A DNA stretch of 64,000 nucleotides from an uncultured Pelagibacteraceae bacterium (GCA_902537055.1 CACAZW010000006.1:1-64000); one strand, 5' to 3'. Positions 19,240-28,900 are shown, counted from the stretch's first letter. The notes: generated from the letters alone by a model not told the origin. Numbers and translations: made by a program.

Positions 19240-20363
19240 AAAAGATTTTTATTTTAACAGGAGAACCATCTGGCGATAAATTAGCTGCTGAAGTTATTAA
19301 AGAATTAAAAAAATCTGATATAAATATCGAATTTTTGTCTGTTGGGGGGCAACATTTAAATTCTATAGGTATTAAGTCAATATATGATCAAAAAGATGTT
19401 ACTTATATAGCTTTTACAGACATATTATTAAATATTTTTAAGATAAAAAGTAAAATAAATGAGACGGTAAAAAAAATTATAGATTTCAGCCCTGATATTT
19501 TATTTAGTGTTGATAGTCCTGATTTTACTCTTCGTGTTTCAAAAATCATTAAATTAAAAAAACCAGACATCAAAACGATTCATTTTATTGCGCCTAAAGT
19601 TTGGGCATGGCGAGAGGGAAGGGTAAAAAAAATGAAACGTTTCATAGATCACATTCTTTTATTATTTGATTTTGAAAAGAAATATTTCGATAAAGAAAAA
19701 CTAAAAAATACGTTTGTTGGTCATCCAATATTAGATAATACAAGTCATCAAAAGATTGAAATTAATGAATTTTTAAAGGGAAAAATTATTTCTATATTTC
19801 CTGGAAGTAGATTGTCTGAATTGAAATTACATGTACCTATACTTATTAATTTTATAAAAAAAATGAACGAAGGAAAAAATAATTATAATTATATTTTTCA
19901 TGCTACCGAAAGTTCTAAAGAATATTTATCTCAAATTATTAAAAAAAATAATATAGAAAATATTGATATTATTACAAATGAAAATATAAAAATTGCTACT
20001 ATTAAAAAATCTATTTTTGCAATTGTTAAATCTGGAACAGTTTCACTCGAAGTTTGTAAATATGGTGTACCATCAATAATAATTTATAAAATGAATTTTC
20101 TTAATTTTTTTTTAGCTAAATTATTTTTAAAAATAAAATTTGCAAATATGATAAATATTATTAACGATAAAGAAATTATCCCTGAACTATTACAAAAAGA
20201 ATGTAACTCATACGAAATATATAAAACCGTTAATTATTTATTAAAAAAACCTGAGCTTATAAATGAACAATTAAAACAAGTTGATAAAACTATTAATGAA
20301 TTAAGATCGAAAACATCATCAAGCAATGAAGCTTCGAATGTTTTGTTATCCTATTTGAGATAA
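19236..20363 (+). CDS. lpxB: lipid A disaccharide synthase
   Basis: LpxB condenses lipid X with UDP-2,3-diacylglucosamine to the tetra-acylated disaccharide. The 375-residue GT19 enzyme shows the N-terminal ILTGEPSGDKLAAEVI (residues 5-20), VDSPDFTLRV, the signature FIAPKVWAWREGRVKKMK (about 118-135), VGHPILD and FPGSRLSELK. It is the last gene of the lipid A block and converges on gltX with an 18-base overlap of the two reading frames. Confidence 0.96.
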   Translation: MKKIFILTGEPSGDKLAAEVIKELKKSDINIEFLSVGGQHLNSIGIKSIYDQKDVTYIAFTDILLNIFKIKSKINETVKKIIDFSPDILFSVDSPDFTLRVSKIIKLKKPDIKTIHFIAPKVWAWREGRVKKMKRFIDHILLLFDFEKKYFDKEKLKNTFVGHPILDNTSHQKIEINEFLKGKIISIFPGSRLSELKLHVPILINFIKKMNEGKNNYNYIFHATESSKEYLSQIIKKNNIENIDIITNENIKIATIKKSIFAIVKSGTVSLEVCKYGVPSIIIYKMNFLNFFLAKLFLKIKFANMINIINDKEIIPELLQKECNSYEIYKTVNYLLKKPELINEQLKQVDKTINELRSKTSSSNEASNVLLSYLR

Positions 20364-21740
20364 TCTTTTTGACACTTCCTTTTTACCAAGTGCACATAAT
20401 ATATCATATATACCTGGTCCAAACCTTGATCCTGTAAGGCATATTCTTAGTGGTTGTCCAACACCTTTAAAATTTGTATTATTTTTTTTTATTAGGTTAT
20501 TAATTATTGGTTCTAGATTTTCTCTAGTAAAATTTGACAGTTTATTAGTATCATCACTAAATAATTTAATAATTTTAATAGCTGTTTCGTCTAAAAGTTT
20601 TTTATCATCTCTTTCTATTTTAACGTTGTCATTTATTAAAAACTTTGAATTTTTGTAAATATCTTCCAAAGTTTTTGCTTTATTTTTTAAAAAATGTAAT
20701 GATTTTTTAATTTTTTTCTGTGCTAAATCAGGTATATTTTCTTGAAAAGTCTCACAATAATTTATTAAAAAATTAAATAGATCATTTTCATTAATATTTT
20801 TTATATAATACTCATTCATTGAATAAATTCTGCTAATATCTAATTTTGAGGGTGATTTCCCAATTCCTTCCATATTGAAGTATTTTATACTTTCGTCTAA
20901 ATTAAAAATTTCCTTATCTTTGTATGACCATCCTAATCTCAAAAGATAGTTTCTAAGAGCATTAGGCATTATTCCAATTTTTGAATAATCATCTAATGTT
21001 GACGCATTATCTCTTTTTGATAGTTTTTTTCCCTCGATAGTATGAATTAGCGGTATGTGAGCAAAAGATGGCACTTTCCAATTCAGAGCATTATAAATTT
21101 GTATTTGTTTGAATGTATTTATTTTATGATCATCACCTCTAATTATATGTGTCATTCCCATTAAATGATCATCTACTGATGCTGATAAATTATATGTTGG
21201 TGATCCATCTGATCTTAATATAACAAAGTCTTCTATAGTATTATTTTCAATTTCTATCTTTCCTTGGACCAAATCTTTTAAGATAGATTTTCCCTCGACT
21301 TTACTTTTGAATCTGATTACAGGTTCAATATCTTTTGGAGCATCAGTTTCGCTCTTATCTCTCCATTTTCTATTATAAATATATGGTATTTTTTTTTGTT
21401 TTGCCCTTTTTTTCTGCTCTTCAATTTCTTCACTAGAACAATAACATTTATAAGCTAAACCTTTTTTTAATAATTCATTAGCTACATTTATATGATCATC
21501 TATTTTATCTGATTGAATATATACATTATCTTCGTAATAAATTCCTATCCATTTTAAGGAATTAATTATTTGATTCTTGAATTCGTCTTTAGACCTTTCT
21601 TTATCCGTATCCTCTATTCTTAGATAAAATTTACCACCTTTATTTTTTGAATAAAGCCAATTGAATAACGCTGTTCTTACTCCTCCAATGTGTAAGGGTC
21701 CCGTTGGTGACGGAGCAAATCTAGTTGCCACAGTTTTCAT
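20346..21740 (-). CDS. gltX: glutamyl-tRNA synthetase
   Basis: This 464-residue class I aminoacyl-tRNA synthetase has the HIGH element in FAPSPTGPLHIGGVRTALFNW (residues 8-28) and the KMSKS element as GKKLSKRDNAS (about 238-248). A zinc-like CYCSSEE region and the C-terminal anticodon-binding helical domain are present. In alphaproteobacteria this enzyme is often non-discriminating and also charges tRNA-Gln for later amidation; that is family knowledge, not visible here. It lies 19 bases after lexA on the minus strand and its end overlaps lpxB. Confidence 0.96.
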   Translation of the reverse strand: MKTVATRFAPSPTGPLHIGGVRTALFNWLYSKNKGGKFYLRIEDTDKERSKDEFKNQIINSLKWIGIYYEDNVYIQSDKIDDHINVANELLKKGLAYKCYCSSEEIEEQKKRAKQKKIPYIYNRKWRDKSETDAPKDIEPVIRFKSKVEGKSILKDLVQGKIEIENNTIEDFVILRSDGSPTYNLSASVDDHLMGMTHIIRGDDHKINTFKQIQIYNALNWKVPSFAHIPLIHTIEGKKLSKRDNASTLDDYSKIGIMPNALRNYLLRLGWSYKDKEIFNLDESIKYFNMEGIGKSPSKLDISRIYSMNEYYIKNINENDLFNFLINYCETFQENIPDLAQKKIKKSLHFLKNKAKTLEDIYKNSKFLINDNVKIERDDKKLLDETAIKIIKLFSDDTNKLSNFTRENLEPIINNLIKKNNTNFKGVGQPLRICLTGSRFGPGIYDILCALGKKEVSKRLSQIG

Positions 21741-21759
21741 TAGATTTATTTAGACTATT

Positions 21760-22446
21760 TTAGGAAAAGTTTCTATATAAAGATACCAGAATTCCTTGAA
21801 CTTTGACTCTATCAGGACCAAATATTTTAGTTTCGTAATTTCTATTAGCGCTTTCCAAAGCTACGGTCTTACCTTTTCTTCTTATTCTTTTTAGCATTGC
21901 CTCATGATCGTCAATTAAAGCGACTACTATTTTTCCATTTTCTGCTGTGTCAGCTTTTTTCACAATTACTGTATCACCATCATTTATTCCAGCCTCAATC
22001 ATTGAATCTCCTTGCACTTTTAGTCCGAAAAATTCTCCATTTTTCTCAATATTGGAAGGCAAAGGTATTCTAGAAACCTCGTTTTGAATTGCTTCAACAG
22101 GTGTACCAGCAGCAATTTTACCTAATACAGGTATTTCGTTTTCATCTGAATTATTTGGATTTGAACTTTCATCAAGTCCACCTTTAATTATACTTGGTGA
22201 AAAACTGTTATAAATATCATTTGCTGAAGCTGTTTCAGGCAATTTAATAACTTCCAAAGCTCTTGCTTTGTGAGCCAATCTTTTAATAAATCCTCTTTCC
22301 TCTAAGGCACTAATTAATCTGTGAATTCCAGATTTTGACTTTAAATTAAGTGACTCCTTCATTTCTTCATAAGAGGGAGATACACCACTAGATCTCAACT
22401 TTTTGTTGATAAATAAAAGTAAATTTTTTTGTTTTTTAGTTAACAT
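21760..22446 (-). CDS. lexA: LexA SOS repressor
   Basis: LexA represses DNA-damage genes until RecA triggers its self-cleavage. From the ATG at 22446 the protein has 228 residues. The N-terminal winged helix (MLTKKQKNLLLFINKK, then KSKSGIHRLISALEERGF at about 36-53) recognises the operator. The cleavage site is Ala113-Gly114 in KIAAGTPVEA, with catalytic Ser148 in QGDSM and Lys186 in MLKRI. A longer reading frame reaches TTG at 22467, but alphaproteobacterial LexA begins MLTxKQ, and the longer start would lie only two bases from the operator. A GTTC-N7-GTTC box lies 23 bases upstream. Confidence 0.96.
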   Translation of the reverse strand: MLTKKQKNLLLFINKKLRSSGVSPSYEEMKESLNLKSKSGIHRLISALEERGFIKRLAHKARALEVIKLPETASANDIYNSFSPSIIKGGLDESSNPNNSDENEIPVLGKIAAGTPVEAIQNEVSRIPLPSNIEKNGEFFGLKVQGDSMIEAGINDGDTVIVKKADTAENGKIVVALIDDHEAMLKRIRRKGKTVALESANRNYETKIFGPDRVKVQGILVSLYRNFS

Positions 22447-22468
22447 AGAACAAACTGTGTACATCAAT

Positions 22469-22483
22469 GTTCTATAAAAGTTC
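22469..22483 (-). promoter_or_regulatory. LexA binding site (SOS box)
   Basis: The sequence is GTTC-TATAAAA-GTTC, exactly the direct-repeat GTTC-N7-GTTC (GAAC-N7-GAAC) operator of alphaproteobacterial LexA. It lies directly upstream of lexA, so the repressor probably controls its own gene. The N7 spacer TATAAAA may also serve as part of the promoter. Confidence 0.88.
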
Positions 22484-22529
22484 TTTCAATTAAACAAGAG
22501 TTAAAACTCTAATAAATTCAACACTTTTT

Positions 22530-23321
22530 TTATAAAATGGAAAAAATATTATTATTTTCTAAATTTTTTAAAATTGATTCACCAATAAGAAATGTTTTTA
22601 TTTTAGTTTCAGAGGCTATTTTTAAAACATCTTCTTTGTTTTTTATTCCACTCTCTGAAATTAATGGTCCATCGTGATTTATCAAAATATTATGAATATC
22701 ATAAGTTGTATTTATATCTGTTTTAAGTGTTTTTAAATTTCTATTGTTTATTCCTATTAATGCATCTTTGTATTTTAATGATTTTTTGGCCTCTTCAACA
22801 GTGTGAACCTCAACAATAACTGACATATTAAGTTTTTCAGCTTCTTCATACAACTCATCTGCAGTTCTTTCATCTACGCCTGCTAAAATTATTAAAATAG
22901 CATCAGCACCATAACTCCGAGAAAGATTTACTTGAAATTTATCAACAAAAAAATCTTTACATAAAATAGGTAAATTTATTTTTTGTTTAATTTTACTAAT
23001 ATGAATTAAGTTTCCTAAAAAAAAATCTTCTTCAGTTAAAACTGATAAGCAGGTAGCATTATTTTTTAAATATATATTGGCAATTTCTACAGGATTATAA
23101 TTTTCAATAATAATACCGGCTGATGGACTGGCTTTTTTAATCTCTGCAATAATAGAAATTTTGTCATGATTTATATTATTTAGTATTTTTTCTTTAAAAT
23201 TTACATAATTCTTTAGTTTTGAAATTTTATCTTTAAGTGAACTTATTGATACATCTTTTTTTAAAATTTGAATTTTATTTCTTTTTTTATTAATTATTTT
23301 CTCTAATATATTTTCAGGCAT
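22530..23321 (-). CDS. trpC: indole-3-glycerol phosphate synthase
   Basis: TrpC closes the indole ring of tryptophan precursor CdRP. The 263-residue TIM-barrel protein has MPENILEKIINKKR, the catalytic IIAEIKKASPSAG (about 56-68), LSVLTEEDFFLG, ILCKDFFVD (about 120-128), VEVHTVEEA and LIGINNRNLKT (about 188-198), and ISESGI near residue 222. It overlaps trpD by eight bases and is the last gene of the trpEGDC run. An 83-base spacer holding the LexA operator follows. Confidence 0.96.
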   Translation of the reverse strand: MPENILEKIINKKRNKIQILKKDVSISSLKDKISKLKNYVNFKEKILNNINHDKISIIAEIKKASPSAGIIIENYNPVEIANIYLKNNATCLSVLTEEDFFLGNLIHISKIKQKINLPILCKDFFVDKFQVNLSRSYGADAILIILAGVDERTADELYEEAEKLNMSVIVEVHTVEEAKKSLKYKDALIGINNRNLKTLKTDINTTYDIHNILINHDGPLISESGIKNKEDVLKIASETKIKTFLIGESILKNLENNNIFSIL

Positions 23322-24306
23322 TTCTTAATTTTTCTAAATGTAAATATGTTTTTCCTGATAACAAATGATCTCTTGCTTTTTCATAAGCATGTTTAAAATT
23401 ATCTTCTCTTTCGGATATTATTAAACCAGCTGCAGCATTTAATGATACTGCTTTAGAAAAGTCATCATCAGTGCCTTTAAATATATCTATAATTTTTTGT
23501 GAATTAAATTTTGCGTCATTTCCAACTATTTTATCGAAACCTTCAGCATTTACTTTTAATTTTTTAGGATCAATAATCATTTCATTAATTTCTCCATTTC
23601 TTAATTGCTTAACGATCGTTTTATCATATGGTGATATTTCATCTAATCCATCATTGCTATTAACAATCCAAGCAAATTTTATATTTAAGTCTTTCAAGGC
23701 ATCAGCAAATATATCTAAAAGTTTTTTATCAAATACTCCTACAACTTGTTTTTCAACATTTGCTGGACTACTCAAAGGACCAATCATATTAAAGATTGTT
23801 CTCTTCCCGATTTTTTTTCTGGTTGGGCCAACGTATTTCATTGCGCTGTGATAATTTGGAGCAAACATAAATCCAAAATGATTATTTTTAATTTGATTTT
23901 CAATATCTTTAGGCTCCAAGTTGATATTTATATTTAAAGCTTCCAAAACATCCGCAGATCCACATTTTGATGAAACTGCTTTATTACCATGTTTGGCTAC
24001 TTTAATGCCCATACTTGAAAGTAATAATGCTGAAGCAGTGGATATGTTTAGTGTATCCTTACCATCACCACCTGTTCCACATGTATCTATGCAGTCATCT
24101 ACATTAACTTTTTTCGCTTTATTTCTAAGCACTGAAACGCCACCTGCTATTTCTGTTGAAACTTCACCCTTTTTAGAGAGCAGAGTTAAAAAATTATAAA
24201 TTTCATTATCATTAGCTTTTCCATTCATCAAAATTTCAAAAGCTCCAATACTTTCCTGTAATGTTAAATTTTCACTTAATTCAAGTTTTTTTAAATATTT
24301 TTCCAT
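23314..24306 (-). CDS. trpD: anthranilate phosphoribosyltransferase
   Basis: TrpD joins anthranilate to PRPP. The 330-residue protein shows the PRPP-binding glycine loop DTCGTGGDGKDTLNIST (residues about 79-95), VAKHGNKAVSSKCGSADVLE (about 105-124), NYHSAMKYVGPTRKKIGKRT and FNMIGPLSSPA (about 170-180). Length is typical. It directly abuts trpG and overlaps trpC by eight bases, so the whole pathway arm is transcribed together. Confidence 0.96.
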   Translation of the reverse strand: MEKYLKKLELSENLTLQESIGAFEILMNGKANDNEIYNFLTLLSKKGEVSTEIAGGVSVLRNKAKKVNVDDCIDTCGTGGDGKDTLNISTASALLLSSMGIKVAKHGNKAVSSKCGSADVLEALNININLEPKDIENQIKNNHFGFMFAPNYHSAMKYVGPTRKKIGKRTIFNMIGPLSSPANVEKQVVGVFDKKLLDIFADALKDLNIKFAWIVNSNDGLDEISPYDKTIVKQLRNGEINEMIIDPKKLKVNAEGFDKIVGNDAKFNSQKIIDIFKGTDDDFSKAVSLNAAAGLIISEREDNFKHAYEKARDHLLSGKTYLHLEKLRNA

Positions 24307-24870
24307 TTATTTAATAAAATTTTTTAAAATTTTTAAACCATCTTTAGTCTTTATACTCTCAGGATGAAATTGTACTCCATGAACATCATAAATTCTATGT
24401 TTAACACCCATAATTATTCCATCTAAAGTCATGGCTGTAATTTCTAAATCTTTAGAGAGTGTTTTTCTATCGATTATTAAACTATGGTATCTAGTTGCCT
24501 CAAATATTTTTGGTATTCCTTTTAAAATCCCCATATTCTTTGAAATGATTTTACTTGTTTTTCCATGAACCAATTCTTTTGCTTGAATAATTTTAGATCC
24601 AAATATTTGACCTATAATTTGATGACCTAAACAAACACCAAGTATTGGAATTTTATCATACAATTCATTTACTATAGATAGACAGTTTCCAGCTTGATCA
24701 GGATTACCTGGACCAGGTGATATCACAATTTTATTATATTTTTTCTTTAATATTTCTTTTGTATTAATTTTATCATTTCTTACTACATCTACATTTTGAC
24801 AAAACTTAGATATGTAATGATACAAATTAAATGTAAAACTATCATAGTTATCAATTAAAATTATTTTCAT
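24307..24870 (-). CDS. trpG: anthranilate synthase glutamine amidotransferase subunit
   Basis: This 187-residue class I glutamine amidotransferase supplies ammonia to TrpE. The oxyanion loop SPGPGNPDQAG (about 51-61), the nucleophile Cys in LGVCLGHQIIGQIFG (Cys near 79) and the His-Glu pair in VHGVQFHPESI (about 163-173) are intact. The two-base gap to trpE identifies it as TrpG. In small genomes the same subunit may also serve para-aminobenzoate synthesis (PabA), which the sequence cannot settle. Confidence 0.95.
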   Translation of the reverse strand: MKIILIDNYDSFTFNLYHYISKFCQNVDVVRNDKINTKEILKKKYNKIVISPGPGNPDQAGNCLSIVNELYDKIPILGVCLGHQIIGQIFGSKIIQAKELVHGKTSKIISKNMGILKGIPKIFEATRYHSLIIDRKTLSKDLEITAMTLDGIIMGVKHRIYDVHGVQFHPESIKTKDGLKILKNFIK

Positions 24871-24872
24871 AA

Positions 24873-26330
24873 TTACTCAATTGCTTTTAATAGAGCCTTT
24901 GCTTTATTAACTGTTTCAAGATATTCGTTTTGTGGTTTGCTATCTGCAACTATTCCAGCACCAGATTGCACATAAAATTTCTTATTTTTAGCTACTGCGG
25001 TTCTAAGTGCAATACACGTATCAAATTCACCATTTGCTGAAAAATATCCAATTCCACCAGCATAAACTTTTCTTTTAGTTGTCTCTAGCTCATCTATTAT
25101 CTCCATTGCTCTAATTTTTGGAGCCCCAGATACTGTTCCTGCTGGAAATCCAGACAACATAGTTTCAAATTTTGAGTATTTATTATTAAATTCCCCTTCA
25201 ACATTTGATACAATATGCATAACATGAGAGTATCTTTCTATTGAAAAACTTTCAGTCACTTTTACAGTATTAATCTTTGATACTTTTCCAGTATCGTTTC
25301 TTCCTAAATCAAGAAGCATTAAATGTTCGGACAGCTCTTTTTTGTCATTCAATAAATCTTTTTCAAAAAATAAATCTTGCTTTTTATTTTTCCCCCTTGG
25401 TCTTGTTCCAGCAATCGGTCTAATCGTGACTTTATTATTTCTTAACCTAACAAGTATTTCTGGGCTAGCACCAATAATCTGAAAATCTTTAAAATTAAAA
25501 AAATACATAAAAGGTGAAGGATTTGTTTTCCTTAATTTTTTATAAATTTCTATCGGGTTTTTACTTAATTCGGTTTCAAATCTTTGACTTAGAACTACCT
25601 GAAATATGTCTCCAATTTTAATGTATTTTTTAGCCTTCTTTACATTTGATAAAAACTTTTGTTTAGAAATATTTGATTTTACTTTAGTTTTAATTTTTTT
25701 ATTAATTTTATTTAGATACAAATTATTATAATTAGATAAAAAAATTAAATTCTCAATTTGATTAATTATTTTTTCATACCTTATTTTATAATTATTTATT
25801 TTTTCATCACAAAAAACATTAATTATAAAATATAATTTCTTTTTAATATTATCATGTATTATTAGTTCTCTTGGTCTGATAATTCTAGCATCAGGTAATT
25901 TTAAATCGTCTTTATTTTTATTAGGAATATTTTCTAGATATCTAATAATGTCATATGAAAAGTATCCTGATATTATGGAGCTAATTGAGGGTAATTCTCT
26001 AGGAATTTTAAATTTAAAACTTTCAATAACATTTTCTATATTTTTCTTTGCACTACCTTTCAAAATTTTCACTTTGTTATCAAAGTATATCTTGCTTATA
26101 TTGTTATTAAATTCCCAAATTTTATCAGGATTTTTTCCAAAAATTGTATATCTACCTTTAATAAATCCTTTTTCTACTGACTCAAATACAAAAGCGTTTT
26201 TCTCAGTAAAAAAATTATTTATTAAATTTACTATTTCTTTAGAACCATCACTATCCAAAGATAAATAGAGTATTTGATTTAATTTTTTTTTATGATTAAT
26301 CTTAAATTGTTTAAGGCTTATATTAAGCAT
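24873..26330 (-). CDS. trpE: anthranilate synthase component I
   Basis: TrpE makes anthranilate from chorismate with ammonia from TrpG. The 485-residue protein has the chorismate-binding core: FQVVLSQRFE (about 243-252), ASPEILVRL, RPIAGTRPRGKNKKQD (about 312-327), LMLLDLGRNDTGKVS (about 350-364), SHVMHIVSNVEGEF, GFPAGTVSGAPKIRAM (about 406-421) and GGIGYFSANGEFDTCI. Its start overlaps the upstream ppiD-like stop by one base. No leader peptide rich in tryptophan was seen, so attenuation control is not supported. Confidence 0.96.
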   Translation of the reverse strand: MLNISLKQFKINHKKKLNQILYLSLDSDGSKEIVNLINNFFTEKNAFVFESVEKGFIKGRYTIFGKNPDKIWEFNNNISKIYFDNKVKILKGSAKKNIENVIESFKFKIPRELPSISSIISGYFSYDIIRYLENIPNKNKDDLKLPDARIIRPRELIIHDNIKKKLYFIINVFCDEKINNYKIRYEKIINQIENLIFLSNYNNLYLNKINKKIKTKVKSNISKQKFLSNVKKAKKYIKIGDIFQVVLSQRFETELSKNPIEIYKKLRKTNPSPFMYFFNFKDFQIIGASPEILVRLRNNKVTIRPIAGTRPRGKNKKQDLFFEKDLLNDKKELSEHLMLLDLGRNDTGKVSKINTVKVTESFSIERYSHVMHIVSNVEGEFNNKYSKFETMLSGFPAGTVSGAPKIRAMEIIDELETTKRKVYAGGIGYFSANGEFDTCIALRTAVAKNKKFYVQSGAGIVADSKPQNEYLETVNKAKALLKAIE

Positions 26331-27748
26331 TATTTAAAATAATCTTTTATTCGATCTATATTGTTATTAAAAATTTTAACTTCATACTTGGTGTTAAGTG
26401 ATTTATCATAAGAACTATAAATATCATCGATCAAATTAATATTTGTTTTAGTTAAATATTCTTGAATATTTTCATTTGTACTTTTTAAATTTTCATAATT
26501 AATCTGATTAATCTTTGCTAAAAATATATTATTAGCTCTATTTGAAACCATAACAAAACTGTTATTTGGCAATTCATAAATTAGTCTTAAAGACGTCTCA
26601 TCAAATAAAGTATCATCATTAATTGAATTGATTATTCCTGAATTTATATTTTCTTTATTTTTTACTAGATTTTCAAAGTCAGAATCATTGAAATCTTTAT
26701 TTTGAATTTTTTCAAATAAATTTTTATTAAGATCAAATTTTTTCTTTAATAAAATTCTATTTTTAACTTTATCTCTGAAGGATGTATTATTTTTATTTGG
26801 TAGTAAATTATCTATTTTTGTTACTTGATATAGTAAGAAGTAATTGTCTTTATCTTTTAAAATTATTTCTTTTTTATCTTTATTTTCGTAAATTTCTTTA
26901 AATACATCATCCTCATTTAAGAACTTAAAATTGTTTCTTTTTTGCAATGTTATTTCATTTTTTTTAGCGATATCTTCTAAAGACACTTCATTTAATATAT
27001 CATTTTCGATTTCATCAATTTTTTTGTAAAAATCTTCATTAAATTCGTTGATTTCAATTAGATTTGAGGGTTCAACTTTAGCATAACTAAAATCAATGTA
27101 TGCTTCTTTTAGGTTTTCCTCATTTTCGATTATATATTTATTAATTTCAACCTCTGAAATATTTTTATCGTAAGCATATTCAAGATCATAGTATCGAATA
27201 TTTATTTTTTTGTTTTCATTTATGTAAATCTTATTTTGTAAATAATATGGTGATTTAATACCACCACCAATATAATCAAATAATCTTTTTCTTAACTGAG
27301 AATTTTTTAGCCTATTTTCAAATTCAGCTGCAATAATATTATTTTCTAAAAGAAATTTTTCATATTTTAATCTTGAAAAATTTTTGTCATCATCAAGAAA
27401 ATTTATGTCGTTTTGTAAATTTAATTTTAATGATCTATCGGAAACTTTTACATTTAAATCTTTATACTCCATTGACATTAAATCTTTTGAAATAAGGTCG
27501 CTTAAAATTCTCTCTAGGATATTGTTATCTAAATTTTCTTTTATATAATCAGGATTTATTCTTGATCGGTTTATATGATCAATAAAGTCTTTCGTTGAAA
27601 TTGAATTATTATTTATCTTAGCAATATTATTTGCGTTCCCACCACTAAAGACACTTCCCATTCCCCAAAAAACAAAAGGGACAATTATTATAGCAACGAG
27701 GACACCCGCCAATTTACTATTTGTAAAACCTCTTAATTTTCCCAACAT
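26330..27748 (-). CDS. SurA-N/PpiD-like membrane-anchored folding factor
   Basis: This 472-residue protein starts LRGFTNSKLAGVLVAIIIVP with one membrane anchor (about residues 14-34), followed by a periplasmic region beginning ANNIAKINNNSISTKDFIDHI, which is the SurA_N/PpiD chaperone fold. PpiD proteins (E. coli 623 residues) assist folding of exported proteins at the Sec translocon. A clear parvulin peptidyl-prolyl isomerase domain is not visible in the middle, where the sequence is a charged, Asn/Lys-rich stretch. It is the first gene before trpE and is divergent from tpiA. Function as a PpiD-type chaperone is inferred. Confidence 0.75.
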   Translation of the reverse strand: MLGKLRGFTNSKLAGVLVAIIIVPFVFWGMGSVFSGGNANNIAKINNNSISTKDFIDHINRSRINPDYIKENLDNNILERILSDLISKDLMSMEYKDLNVKVSDRSLKLNLQNDINFLDDDKNFSRLKYEKFLLENNIIAAEFENRLKNSQLRKRLFDYIGGGIKSPYYLQNKIYINENKKINIRYYDLEYAYDKNISEVEINKYIIENEENLKEAYIDFSYAKVEPSNLIEINEFNEDFYKKIDEIENDILNEVSLEDIAKKNEITLQKRNNFKFLNEDDVFKEIYENKDKKEIILKDKDNYFLLYQVTKIDNLLPNKNNTSFRDKVKNRILLKKKFDLNKNLFEKIQNKDFNDSDFENLVKNKENINSGIINSINDDTLFDETSLRLIYELPNNSFVMVSNRANNIFLAKINQINYENLKSTNENIQEYLTKTNINLIDDIYSSYDKSLNTKYEVKIFNNNIDRIKDYFK

Positions 27749-27805
27749 GAGTAATTCTTTATATATTGATTATAAAAAACAAACCTATAAATTAAATTAT
27801 CTAAG

Positions 27806-28555
27806 ATGACAAATAATAATATGATCTTTATAGCTAATTGGAAGATGAATGGAGAAAAAAGTCACATCTCTGGCATTAATAAAACCATAAAATTTTTAAA
27901 ACAATCAAAAAATAAAAAAAATCAAATAATTTACTGTCCACCATTTACCCTAATTTCATTAGTTAAAAATAAAGTAAAAAACTCTAAAATTAAAGTAGGT
28001 GCTCAGAACCTTTCTCAATTAAATGATTATGGAGCATTTACAGGATCTGTAAATTCTAAATTAATTAAGTCAGCAGGAGGCGAGTATGTAATTGTTGGTC
28101 ATTCTGAAATCAGAAATCAGGAAAATGATATACTAATAAATAAAAAAATTCATTCAGCACTTAAAGAAAAATTAAAAGTAATTCTTTGTATTGGGGAAAC
28201 ATACAAAGAAAAAAAAAATAATAAAACTTTCTCAGTACTTAAAAGACAAATAACTATTGCATTAAAGAATATAAAAAAAATTAATAATATTATTTTTGCT
28301 TATGAACCTAGATGGGCAATCGGAACTGGAAAAATACCAAAATCATCTGAGTTAAGAAAAAACTTTAGAGAAATAAATAATATAATTAGCAAATTAAAAA
28401 AAAATCAAAAACACAAAATTATCTATGGAGGATCTGTTAATTCTAAAAATGCATCTGAGTTAAAAAAAATTAATGATTTAAAAGGTTTTTTAATAGGAAG
28501 CGCTTCTTTGAGAGCAAAAAATTTTATTGATATAATTAAAAAATCAACTAATTAG
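27806..28555 (+). CDS. tpiA: triosephosphate isomerase
   Basis: This 249-residue TIM-barrel enzyme interconverts glyceraldehyde 3-phosphate and dihydroxyacetone phosphate. IANWKMNGEKS (residues 8-18, catalytic Lys and Asn), VIVGHSEIRNQ (catalytic His near 97), AYEPRWAIGTGK (catalytic Glu near 165) and IIYGGSVNSKNA (about 208-219) are intact. The usual GHSERR is GHSEIR here. It is divergent from the ppiD-like gene with a 57-base shared upstream region, and secG follows after five bases. Confidence 0.96.
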   Translation: MTNNNMIFIANWKMNGEKSHISGINKTIKFLKQSKNKKNQIIYCPPFTLISLVKNKVKNSKIKVGAQNLSQLNDYGAFTGSVNSKLIKSAGGEYVIVGHSEIRNQENDILINKKIHSALKEKLKVILCIGETYKEKKNNKTFSVLKRQITIALKNIKKINNIIFAYEPRWAIGTGKIPKSSELRKNFREINNIISKLKKNQKHKIIYGGSVNSKNASELKKINDLKGFLIGSASLRAKNFIDIIKKSTN

Positions 28556-28560
28556 ACCTC

Positions 28561-28860
28561 GTGGAAAATATACTTTTAATAATTAATATTATTCTTGCAG
28601 CTATTCTAGTTGTTTTAGTTTTATTTCAAAAATCTGAGGGTGGCGCATTAGGTATTGGGGTGTCCCAAGATAACTTTATGCTTTCAAGATCTGCAGGAAA
28701 TTTTTTAACTAAAGCTACAGCAATAATTGCTACTTTATTTATAATATGTAGTCTATGTTTAACGATTCTTTCAAGAGGTGAATTAACTCCCACAACATCA
28801 GTTTTAGATAAAATAGAGGAAACTGATGATGCACCAAAGGTTCCAGATAGCAATAATTAA
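28561..28860 (+). CDS. secG: preprotein translocase subunit SecG
   Basis: This 99-residue protein begins with GTG. It has two membrane helices (about 3-22 and 53-73) separated by the conserved loop VLFQKSEGGALGIGVSQDNFMLSRSAGNFLTKAT, the family hallmark (residues about 21-54), and a polar acidic tail. SecG associates with SecYE in the inner membrane and helps SecA-driven export. The tpiA-secG-pyrG order is common in proteobacteria. Confidence 0.95.
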   Translation: MENILLIINIILAAILVVLVLFQKSEGGALGIGVSQDNFMLSRSAGNFLTKATAIIATLFIICSLCLTILSRGELTPTTSVLDKIEETDDAPKVPDSNN

Positions 28861-28900
28861 TACTTTGAATTTTTAAGTTTTAGGTCTATAAGATACTTCC

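Noticed and set aside
22447-22467. Upstream TTG and ATG starts for lexA
   Set aside because: They precede the conserved MLTKKQ N terminus and abut the operator.
23471-24199. Open frames of 63-126 codons on the plus strand inside trpD
   Set aside because: They overlap each other and trpD throughout, with no recognised protein features.
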